From assembly GCA_937915865.1 (NCBI GenBank), contig CALGIG010000030.1, positions 1-7,648 of the forward strand: a stretch of 7,648 nucleotides of DNA. Direction: 5' to 3'. The DNA is from an uncultured Prolixibacteraceae bacterium (GTDB lineage: Bacteria; Bacteroidota; Bacteroidia; Bacteroidales; Prolixibacteraceae). Both the position numbers and the translations under genes were made by a program. The notes under the pieces were generated by a model that was given only the letters and a program-made list of their open reading frames with translations, had not been told where the DNA came from and did not search any database. Of the stretch, positions 1 through 4,881 are shown one piece after another (within the stretch, counting starts at the first letter, position 1; each line of letters begins with the position of its first letter).

Positions 1-144
1 CTCGCCGGTTAACACTGGGCGATTTAGTGCATCGTATTTAGTGAACGACCATTTGTTCGAGGCGTGTTGCACCCCGTCCTGCGAGAGCGCCAGCCGGTCG
101 CGATTGTCGTACACCATGTAAACCGGTTCGGCGCCCGGCAGGTC
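1..144 (-). pseudogene. Internal fragment of an RHS/YD-repeat protein, cut by the IS element
   Basis: The minus strand reads without a stop through an RHS-type stretch that contains LPGAEPVYMVYDNRDRLAL, then LSQDG, WSFTKYD and ALNRPVLTG. This wording is typical of the repeat region that lies well before the core in Bacteroidota RHS proteins, which form a secreted shell around a C-terminal toxin. The frame stays open upstream to about 210, but bases above 144 belong to the IS end, and a TAA at 211-213 closes it. No start codon with a credible context is seen. The gene continues past the left edge, so the fragment is partial on both sides. It is not the direct continuation of the tip at 1942-2432, which is a C-terminal part of an RHS protein. 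Family assignment is firm; whether the rest is intact outside the window cannot be seen. Confidence 0.75.
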
Positions 145-168
145 TGTCCTTCCCTGAAATAGCTTGAC
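145..168 (+). repeat. Terminal inverted repeat of the IS3 element (distal to orfB)
   Basis: This repeat matches the one at 1918-1941 on the opposite strand at 21 of 24 positions. The inner 15 bases, CTGAAATAGCTTGAC, are identical. Confidence 0.88.
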
Positions 169-213
169 AGGATTTTTACTTTTTTGTTGAAGTGGATACA
201 AACATAGGATTTA

Positions 214-393
214 TTCCTGGTTTATATTTCACTGATTTTAATATTCCTGTTTTTTCTCCTTTGATATTTCTTTTTCCTGTTCTTTTATCCGGGATTACCG
301 GTCTTCCTGTTTTTTACTTCTCATGGATTTTTATCCCTGTTTTGTGCTTTCTTCTTTTTCTATTTCCTGCTTTTTCATACAGGTTTATCCGTA
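214..393. repeat. Six degenerate units with an exact 30-bp period in the IS tail
   Basis: A TTCCTG motif (TCCCTG in one unit) starts at 214, 244, 274, 304, 334 and 364, so all five intervals are exactly 30 bp. It is usually followed by G/C and a T-run. The rest of each unit is T-rich but poorly conserved. On the minus strand, the transposase sense strand, this reads as AAAAACAGGAA every 30 nt in purine-rich sequence. Stops occur in the minus-strand frames examined. The plus strand gives ten-residue units starting (I/F/L)P, but conservation falls on the base motif rather than showing a codon-like pattern. The function is unknown; protein-binding sites or a structured RNA are possible. Confidence 0.7.
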
Positions 394-404
394 ATTGCTG
401 GAAC

Positions 405-433
405 TTCGGTGCATGGTTTTGTTATGCACCGAA
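405..433. other. Perfect 10-bp inverted repeat in the IS tail
   Basis: TTCGGTGCAT at 405-414 pairs exactly with ATGCACCGAA at 424-433 around a 9-base loop. In the transposase transcript it lies after orfB and after the larger palindrome. It has no T-run after it on the minus strand, so it does not look like a simple terminator. Confidence 0.75.
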
Positions 434-450
434 AAATGCTGACAACCGTG

Positions 451-531
451 TTTTTGCAAGGATTTTGCCCAAAATACGACCCAAAGGGTGGAGATTTTGG
501 GCAAAACCCGAAGGGCTTGTCCTTGCAAAAA
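451..531. other. Nested palindrome next to the orfB stop
   Basis: The outer arms TTTTTGCAAGGA (451-462) and TCCTTGCAAAAA (520-531) are perfect 12-bp complements. Directly inside, TTTTGCCCAAAAT (463-475) pairs perfectly with ATTTTGGGCAAAA (494-506). The inner loop holds ACCC-AAA-GGGT (479-489), and CCC-GAA-GGG (507-515) sits between the right arms. The fold could be a branched RNA about 80 nt long starting ten bases after the orfB stop on the minus strand, or a DNA cruciform. Roles as terminator, mRNA stabiliser or transposase binding site are open. Confidence 0.8.
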
Positions 532-540
532 TTCCGGGGG

Positions 541-1482
541 TCAGGTTACCTTTGCATTTTCAAAAGCATGTACATCAGTATCATTTTGATGTTCTCCTTC
601 CATTTTTGTCCCTGCTCTTTTGTTCTTTTTGTACCACCTTTTTTTCAATTCACCGGTTTGTTTATGGGCCTCGGCCGGGACAAGATAATCACAACTGGCA
701 TGGGGCCTGATGTTGTTGTATTTGTGCACGGCCGTTTTAACGGCTTCGTTGGCCGAGAGATAATCCGCAAAGGTGTCCTGGAGGCCGTATTCATCCTTCA
801 ATATCCCGTTCACCCGTTCGGCTACCGCATTTTCGTAGGGGTCGCCGTTCTCGGTTATCGAGATGCCGATCTTCGAGCTTTCGAGCAATACCACATAGTC
901 GGTGCAGCAATATTGTATGCCGCGGTCGGAATGGTGGATCAGTCCTGTCTTGACACCTTCGGTTTCAATGGCCATGCGCAGTGCGTTCAATGCCCCTGTG
1001 CTGGTCAGATCGGGCCATAAGCACCAGCCAACGATCTTTTTTGAGTACGCATCGGTGATCAACGACAGGTAAACAAAACCAAGTTCGGTGTGAACATAGG
1101 TGATGTCGCTTACCCAAAGTTGCCCCGGACGTTCAAGGTTTAAATCCCTCACAATGTTGGGGTATTTGCGGTAAAAGTGGTTCGAGTTGGTGGTGGCGGG
1201 GCGGTATTTGCGCCGCTTGACCAGCAAGCCATGCTCGCCCAACAAGAAGTACAACTTGTCCCTTCCGAACTTGATTCCATGTTCCTGCAAGGTGGGGCCA
1301 ATCAAATGATGGAGTTTTTCAATGCCCATCCGCTTGTGCTCCTTGCGTAGTTCCTTGGTAAGTTTCAGGATAAAAACCTCCTGCATATCGGTCGAGGCGT
1401 GCCTCTTTTGGCTATCGTACCAGGCCTGGCGGCTAAACCCAAACAGTCCGCAGAGTTCCCCTTTTGTGCTGCGGGGGTACAT
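541..1482 (-). CDS. IS3-family transposase OrfB (DDE integrase catalytic subunit)
   Basis: This is the catalytic half of the IS3 transposase, which cuts and joins DNA strands through a retroviral-type integrase fold. The 313-residue frame carries an HTH_21-like region with RMGIEKLHHLI and the integrase core. The first Asp is D126 in WVSDITYV, the second is D186 in HHSDRGIQY, and the Glu is E222 in NAVAERVNGILKDEY, giving the family's D-D-35-E spacing. HKYNNIRPH near 253-261 is also typical of the family. The ATG at 1482 lies 15 bases after the orfA stop, but the frame is open further upstream into orfA, and the product is most likely made as an OrfAB fusion of about 450 residues by -1 frameshifting. 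The last 35 or so residues are lysine-rich and polar. No disruption is visible. Confidence 0.95.
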   Translation of the reverse strand: MYPRSTKGELCGLFGFSRQAWYDSQKRHASTDMQEVFILKLTKELRKEHKRMGIEKLHHLIGPTLQEHGIKFGRDKLYFLLGEHGLLVKRRKYRPATTNSNHFYRKYPNIVRDLNLERPGQLWVSDITYVHTELGFVYLSLITDAYSKKIVGWCLWPDLTSTGALNALRMAIETEGVKTGLIHHSDRGIQYCCTDYVVLLESSKIGISITENGDPYENAVAERVNGILKDEYGLQDTFADYLSANEAVKTAVHKYNNIRPHASCDYLVPAEAHKQTGELKKRWYKKNKRAGTKMEGEHQNDTDVHAFENAKVT

Positions 1483-1488
1483 CGGCGT

Positions 1489-1502
1489 CAGTACGACTAC
1501 TG
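1489..1502 (-). promoter_or_regulatory. Small hairpin downstream of the frameshift site
   Basis: On the minus strand CAGTA-GTCG-TACTG forms a perfect 5-bp stem starting 12 bases after the slippery run and covering the orfA stop codon. It may stimulate frameshifting. The stem is short, so the role is uncertain. Confidence 0.4.
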
Positions 1503-1901
1503 CTTGGGTCCATATTTTTTTCGGATTTCCAGCTTATAATCTTTCTCGGCTATGTCGATCACCGTATTTAAGGCGACCACCTTCATCTGGGCCAGTTCCA
1601 ACTGTTTTTCCAATTCCCTGATCCGCTTTTCCAACGCCTGGTTGTTTGTCCTGTCTTCTGCTTTCATAACTGGCAAAGTTACGATAATCTGATCACTATA
1701 CTTTCTTTGCCATTCACTATAGGTTCTGTCAAAACGATAAGGAAGATTAAACCTTGACCGGGCTTCCTGCCAACTCATCCGCCCTGACTCAATCTCGCAT
1801 ACCAGCCAGCGGCGAAAACTGCTCTCATACTTACTTAAATCTACTTGCTCCTGAATAAACCCTTCCATATTGTCGGTCAGGTTCGACTTTAAATTTTCCA
1901 T
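1497..1901 (-). CDS. IS3-family transposase OrfA (DNA-binding subunit)
   Basis: This small IS3 protein recognises the element's ends. From the chosen ATG at 1901 it has 134 residues: a helix-turn-helix region around residues 27-70 (FRRWLVCEIESG, MSWQEARSRF, YSEWQRKY), then a coiled coil around 85-125 (LEKRIRELEKQLELAQ) of the kind used for OrfA and OrfAB pairing. A TTG at 1922 would extend it by seven residues but overlaps the terminal repeat, so the ATG is preferred. The frame ends KKYGPKQ with TAG at 1499-1497. An A7 run a few codons before the end allows a shift into the orfB frame. Any promoter must lie in or near the terminal repeat at 1918-1941; none is clearly visible. Confidence 0.88.
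   Translation of the reverse strand: MENLKSNLTDNMEGFIQEQVDLSKYESSFRRWLVCEIESGRMSWQEARSRFNLPYRFDRTYSEWQRKYSDQIIVTLPVMKAEDRTNNQALEKRIRELEKQLELAQMKVVALNTVIDIAEKDYKLEIRKKYGPKQ
1515..1521 (-). promoter_or_regulatory. Slippery A AAA AAA site for -1 frameshifting orfA to orfB
   Basis: In the orfA frame the codons are CGA AAA AAA TAT. The A7 run is phased as A-AAA-AAA, the classical -1 heptamer. After the shift the frame reads IWTQAVVVLTP and then MYPRS, joining orfB with no stop. This matches how IS3 elements make the OrfAB transposase. Confidence 0.8.
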
Positions 1902-1917
1902 TATAACTCGATTTATC

Positions 1918-1941
1918 GTCAAGCTATTTCAGAAGAGGACA
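1918..1941 (-). repeat. Terminal inverted repeat of the IS3 element (upstream of orfA)
   Basis: Read on the minus strand it starts TGTCCT and ends CTGAAATAGCTTGAC, matching 145-168. It lies just before orfA and supplies the final codons and the TGA stop of the truncated RHS tip 4. Confidence 0.88.
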
Positions 1942-2432
1942 TAGTCGGTCCAGAAATCAGCTCCTTTATTAATGGAAAACTTCTTATCATTGGATGCAGG
2001 TGTCCAATTATATCGGGCAGATAATGCCGGAAGTCCAAAATCTACAGCGATTTTCCCAGCTTTAAACAAAGGTTTACTAATTTTATGCGCTTTATAAACA
2101 TTGTCAAGCCCCATTGTTGCAACTCCGGCAACACCAGAAATGCCAACGTCAAACCAATCAATGTTTTTCCAAGCCCAATCTGAGAATTTTGATCCAGGTT
2201 CTCTTGTTACATAATTGGTAATAACTTGCGTTGCATAGTCAATTGTTGCACTCCATAAAAATACGTCAATGACAGTGCCAACTCCAGGGAATATTAAACT
2301 GAAGAACCATTCGCCCTCTGGTTCGCTGGACAGGGTATAGGTCCAGTTGGCAGGGTTGCGGCGGCGGCCCCAGGCATCGAAGCTGTAAGAGCCCCCTTCC
2401 CGTTCCCCCGAGGGAAAGCCTTGGCCATCACT
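1929..2432 (-). pseudogene. RHS tip 4: core-deleted and C-terminally truncated remnant
   Basis: One open minus-strand frame runs from after a TGA at 2435-2433 to a TGA at 1931-1929. It enters RHS sequence at SYSFDAWGRRRNPANW (from 2390), continues YTLSSEP, then jumps directly to EGEWFFSLIFPG. In tip 2 the same points are separated by about 70 residues of core, from ALFADRGF to NPLKYNDPN. The core has therefore been lost between SEP and EGEW. The tip that follows is hydrophobic at first (FFSLIFPGVGTVIDVFLW, then VGISGVAGVATMG) and later polar, ending KGADFWTDY. The last codons, VLF and stop, come from the IS end, so the real C-terminus and any partner gene are missing. No in-frame ATG precedes the core; the nearby ATG at 2428 is one base out of frame. 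It is probably not expressed as a working toxin, and the toxin class is not recognisable. Confidence 0.8.
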
Positions 2433-2498
2433 TCAAAGAACGTTTGACGAAGTTAGCAAAAGGTTTAAAAAACGAAGCTACTCGAAAGGGCAGCTTCG
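2391..2498 (-). repeat. Module-boundary element, copy C (before tip 4)
   Basis: In minus order this holds a terminator hairpin with T6, a CTTTTG-TAACTT block, the shared 15-mer GTTCTTTGAAGTGAT (2441-2427), a TTCCC/GGGAA palindrome (2403-2416), and a GGGAAGGGGGC end that runs into SYSFDAWG. The same order occurs at 4251-4360 and 7306-7411. Some similarity continues upstream to about 2560, including AAATCCCGATC, which also occurs near 4410. Confidence 0.75.
2467..2498 (-). terminator. Intrinsic terminator after the tip 3 partner gene
   Basis: On the minus strand CGAAGCT (2498-2492) pairs with AGCTTCG (2479-2473), and the stem is followed directly by six T (2472-2467). Confidence 0.8.
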
Positions 2499-2567
2499 CT
2501 ATAAAAAGGGTCAAAAAACCTGAGTTTAAACCTGAATGGATAAATCCCGATCCGTCCAGAATATGTA

Positions 2568-3107
2568 CTAAAGTAGTACGTCTTTGAAATAGATCCCCTT
2601 AAACTTTTGTCTTTTGATCTTTTCTGCGACATCTATGCTGACAATTGTTAAAGGGAATTTTCGGTTGAAACCTCCAAATTCAAACTCTGACCTATAAAAA
2701 GAGTTTTCCTGAATCACGAAACCTTCTTCGATAAACGAAGGTACGGCTCCAACAATTTCTTCAAATCTTTTGCATGCATCACAGAAATTATTAAAGACAA
2801 CATTTCTACGGGCAGAATCAAGTCTAAAGATTTTATTGATAGTATAAGAATAAAAGTTTGGTTCATTTATAAAACTCACAAAATCAATATTTTCAAAGCC
2901 TTCAACTTCGCAAAAATCTTTAAACTTTTGAGAAACAATCGGGAAACTGTCCCAAGTAGCCGACACATCGTATTTCCGCTTGTTTAGCCTGAAATACTCG
3001 TTAATCTCTACCTTTGTTGAATATCCACATTTTGGGCAAAGGTTTGGATATACCTTGTGCATAAAGGTGTTGTTATCTGCTTTGCCAATAATTTTTGCTA
3101 CTACCAT
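2568..3107 (-). CDS. Candidate immunity protein for tip 3, with two Cys-x-x-Cys pairs
   Basis: This protein of about 180 residues overlaps the end of tip 3 in the string ATGGTAG, where its ATG shares bases with the tip's TAG. Such overlap suggests translational coupling, as expected of a toxin-immunity pair. An ATG at 3116 is an equally possible start, and the frame is open to 3167. From the 3107 start it has CPKC at 24-27 and CDAC at 109-112, which could bind one zinc ion, plus a lone C66. There is no signal peptide or membrane segment, so it should be cytoplasmic, which fits a nuclease partner. The layout recalls the double-CXXCG immunity families (SitI6-like), but I do not recognise a definite family. 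The gene ends just before a strong terminator. Confidence 0.72.
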   Translation of the reverse strand: MVVAKIIGKADNNTFMHKVYPNLCPKCGYSTKVEINEYFRLNKRKYDVSATWDSFPIVSQKFKDFCEVEGFENIDFVSFINEPNFYSYTINKIFRLDSARRNVVFNNFCDACKRFEEIVGAVPSFIEEGFVIQENSFYRSEFEFGGFNRKFPLTIVSIDVAEKIKRQKFKGIYFKDVLL

Positions 3108-4292
3108 GGCCACCATTTTAAGTTGTTGTTTCTGTAAAAATCGTATCTGGAACGTGGGTATGTCCATTTGTTGTTGTCGTAAAACAGCTTTAAACTATTT
3201 CGCAATTGGGATCTTCCGAATATGTTTCTGATGTCTTCGCCGCTATTATTGCTTTGCGGCCTCATATGGTTTCCATAGGCATCGCGCTGCTTATAAAGGA
3301 AATCGTTCATGTCGCTATGCAGTTTCTGGTGAGTTGATTGGCGTTCTCGAGTTAACTGTTGATTAGGGTCGCCTCCCGCGAACAACGGGTCAGAATGGTG
3401 CATCTGGATTTTCTCTCCGTTCCAAGGATCAATTTTTTTGTCTATTGCATACTTGTACCCACTAACTACTCCGTTAACCAATCCCATTTGTAACCCCTGC
3501 CAAGCGCCTTTGCCTCCTTCTTTTAATGCTGTATTTAGGTCTTCACCGTTAGCTAAAGCCATGCCCGTTGATAAGGTGAAGCCAGATACGGTGTAGGTCA
3601 ATCCTTCTTTAATTGCACCTTGAATAACAGGACTGCCGGAAATGTTGGAGGCAAATTTGGAGAGATAGGGGGATAAACCACTACTGATTTGGCCTCCAAC
3701 ATAAGCTGTTGCAACACCAAATGCCGATGATGTTGCAACACCCCACCAATCTACCTTTCCCCAACCATTTTGCGAGACTTGTTGCGTGAGGTTATTCCCT
3801 GCACCCATAACAGCAGCCCCGGCAAAAGGGCCGCCATAGTAAGTAGCTACCCCGGCTACTGCGCCTGTGCCGAAATAAGCTAAACCCTCTTTATTAAATT
3901 GGCACCCATTTGATGCCCAATTTATTGTTCCACCAACGATTGCTACCAATAAATCATCCCATCCAAATAATTCCCCACTCTCATCGCTATACTTCAACGG
4001 GTTATTCAGGCAATAGCTATACCGGTTCAAATTCTGGGTATAGTCGGGCATTTGCACGTAGGGGTCCACGTTCAGGAAGCGGGCAACCAATGGGTCGTAC
4101 AGGCGGCCGTTCATGTTGTAGAGGTTAAAGTACGTCAGGTACTCATTGGCTGGTAAATCCGCGCCCGGCAAATAGTTCGGGCTGATTGGTTAAATCGTAG
4201 CCCCAGTTGGCAGGGTTGCGGCGGCGTCCCCACGCATCGAAGCTATAAAAGCCCCCTTCTCGTTCCCCCGAAGGGGGAACGACTTTGTTCAT
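3101..4292 (-). pseudogene. RHS tip 3: RHS core plus putative HNH-type nuclease tip, frameshifted
   Basis: An ATG at 4292 starts MNKVVPPSGEREGGFYSFDAWGRRR, which passes through NPANWGYDLTNQPELFAGRGFTS and stops at TGA 4145-4143. The adjacent frame resumes HEYLTYFNLYNMNGRLYDP and NRYSYCLNNPLKYSD. The comparable stretch in tip 2 is GFTGHEYL, so one extra A in CCAATGAG broke the gene. Downstream is a glycine- and alanine-rich linker with hydrophobic stretches, then IDPWNGEKIQMHHSDPLF, GGDPNQQL, HQKLHSDMNDFL and a basic, aromatic end finishing WWPW. The HH pair (codons at 3400-3395) plus two later His and an Asn/Asp-rich context suggest an HNH/Endo VII-like DNA-cutting toxin. That is a motif-level guess. 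The tip and its partner gene appear intact even though the start is not connected to them. Confidence 0.78.
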
Positions 4293-4360
4293 CACTTCAA
4301 AGAACTTGTTGGCTAAGTTAACAAAAGTTTAAAACGAAGCCACCTGTAAAAGCAGCTTCG
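4251..4360 (-). repeat. Module-boundary element, copy B (before tip 3)
   Basis: It has the same order as copy C: hairpin with T-run, TTTTGTTAACTTAGCC, the 15-mer GTTCTTTGAAGTGAT (4305-4291), a perfect 9-bp palindrome CGTTCCCCC-TTC-GGGGGAACG (4281-4261), then GAGAAGGGGGC joining FYSFDAWG. Here the ATG at 4292 is in frame with the RHS part. TTTG and CTTTG blocks loosely recall Bacteroidota promoter boxes, but the spacing is short, so I do not call a promoter. Confidence 0.78.
4331..4360 (-). terminator. Intrinsic terminator after the tip 2 partner gene
   Basis: On the minus strand CGAAGC (4360-4355) pairs with GCTTCG (4340-4335) and is followed by TTTT. It is the counterpart of the hairpins at 2467-2498 and 7388-7411. 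Confidence 0.65.
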
Positions 4361-4367
4361 CTGTTAT

Positions 4368-4386
4368 CAAAAGGATTCAAAATCCT
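4368..4386 (-). terminator. Second small terminator-like hairpin
   Basis: On the minus strand AGGATT-TTG-AATCCT followed by TTTTG forms a perfect 6-bp stem (4386-4372) just upstream of the main terminator. It probably acts with it to end the 4448-4852 gene. Confidence 0.45.
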
Positions 4387-4447
4387 AAATTCATGGCCGG
4401 GAAAACAAATCCCGATCAAGTTGGGTAGCTTCTTCTCCTGACTATAA

Positions 4448-4852
4448 TTATAGATGACCAAATACATACAATCTGTAGAGAACAAACGTTAAACCAGGAA
4501 GAGCTATCATTGAGACATAGATCAACTTGTCTATGAGTTTACGTTTGCTTCTTTCCATTGTATTATATGACGTCTCGATAACAGTAATGCTCGCTTTTCG
4601 ATAATAACGGGAACTCATTAAAATTGGACTCAAAATAAACGCTGCCATCCAAAAAAAGAGAGAATTGCTCTTTAAATATTGACATAATTTATTGTCATAT
4701 AATAAGCCAAGCAAACATACGAACGATATAATGCAAATTGCTAAATAAGAGCTCAGATAGAGAAACGCGCCCCATTTTGCGCTATCTTTTTCCCTTCTCA
4801 GGTAGAATACAAAATGAAATAATTTCAAAAAAGCAAAATCTATCAATCTCAT
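4448..4852 (-). CDS. Candidate immunity protein for tip 2, three-helix membrane protein
   Basis: The 134-residue protein starts 29 bases after the tip 2 stop. Three hydrophobic segments are visible: about residues 28-51 (FLYLSSYLAICIISFVCLLG), 65-82 (LFFWMAAFILSPILM) and 110-131 (LIYVSMIALPGLTFVLY). Basic, polar segments separate them (RRE near 19-21, SRYYRK at 81-86, RSKRK at 101-105). It should lie in the inner membrane. Small membrane proteins placed directly after a toxin tip commonly protect against membrane-targeting toxins, which agrees with the hydrophobic end of tip 2; this is inference. Its layout with a basic stretch before the last helix resembles the partial protein at 7443-7648. 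It is A+T-rich. I do not recognise a named family. Confidence 0.72.
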   Translation of the reverse strand: MRLIDFAFLKLFHFVFYLRREKDSAKWGAFLYLSSYLAICIISFVCLLGLLYDNKLCQYLKSNSLFFWMAAFILSPILMSSRYYRKASITVIETSYNTMERSKRKLIDKLIYVSMIALPGLTFVLYRLYVFGHL

Positions 4853-4881
4853 TGTCTTCAGTTTTATTTTTCATATCCATA

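Larger units (their letters stand above)
145..1941 (-). mobile_element. IS3-family insertion sequence with a long structured non-coding tail
   Basis: The element is bounded by two 24-bp inverted repeats, at 145-168 and 1918-1941. They share TGTCCT, then three mismatched bases, then CTGAAATAGCTTGAC. Both ends begin with TG, as is usual for IS3 elements. Inside, on the minus strand, lie orfA, a slippery A7 run, and orfB with a DDE triad. The length of about 1.80 kb exceeds the usual 1.2-1.6 kb of the family because roughly 370 bp lie between the orfB stop and the left end without a credible gene. No exact 3-4 bp target duplication directly abuts the repeats: the left flank ends in GGTC and the right flank begins with TAGT. 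The flanks belong to two different RHS parts. Both reading frames appear intact, so the element may still be active. Confidence 0.9.

Noticed and set aside
214..393. CRISPR array because of the constant 30-bp period
   Set aside because: Only about six to eight bases per unit are conserved; there are no repeat-length units with unique spacers and no cas genes.
192..710. Plus-strand frame with ten-residue hydrophobic repeats starting (I/F/L)P
   Set aside because: It follows from the 30-bp DNA array read in one frame, then runs through the palindromes and antisense to orfB. The variation does not fall in third codon positions as expected for a gene.
409..1020. Plus-strand frame of about 200 codons opposite orfB
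   Set aside because: It is a shadow of the transposase, which has a full catalytic triad on the minus strand.
1929..2114. Independent small gene starting at the ATG at 2114
   Set aside because: The frame is open far upstream and continuous with the RHS sequence of tip 4. The ATG is internal, and the last codons come from the IS end.
2427..2470. Bacteroidota-type promoter (TTTG and TAnnTTTG boxes) in the boundary element
   Set aside because: TTTTG and TTCTTTG are present in all copies, but the spacing is about 15-16 bases and the TA of the downstream box is missing. This is not enough to call a promoter.
4140..4152. Programmed frameshift in tip 3
   Set aside because: There is no slippery heptamer, and an extra base restores nothing by -1 slippage at a typical site. 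A simple insertion explains it better.
4143..4171. ATG at 4171 as the start of tip 3 (MPGADLPANEY)
   Set aside because: The first nine codons are the out-of-frame reading of RHS core sequence upstream of the frameshift; the real frame there gives LFAGRGFTS.
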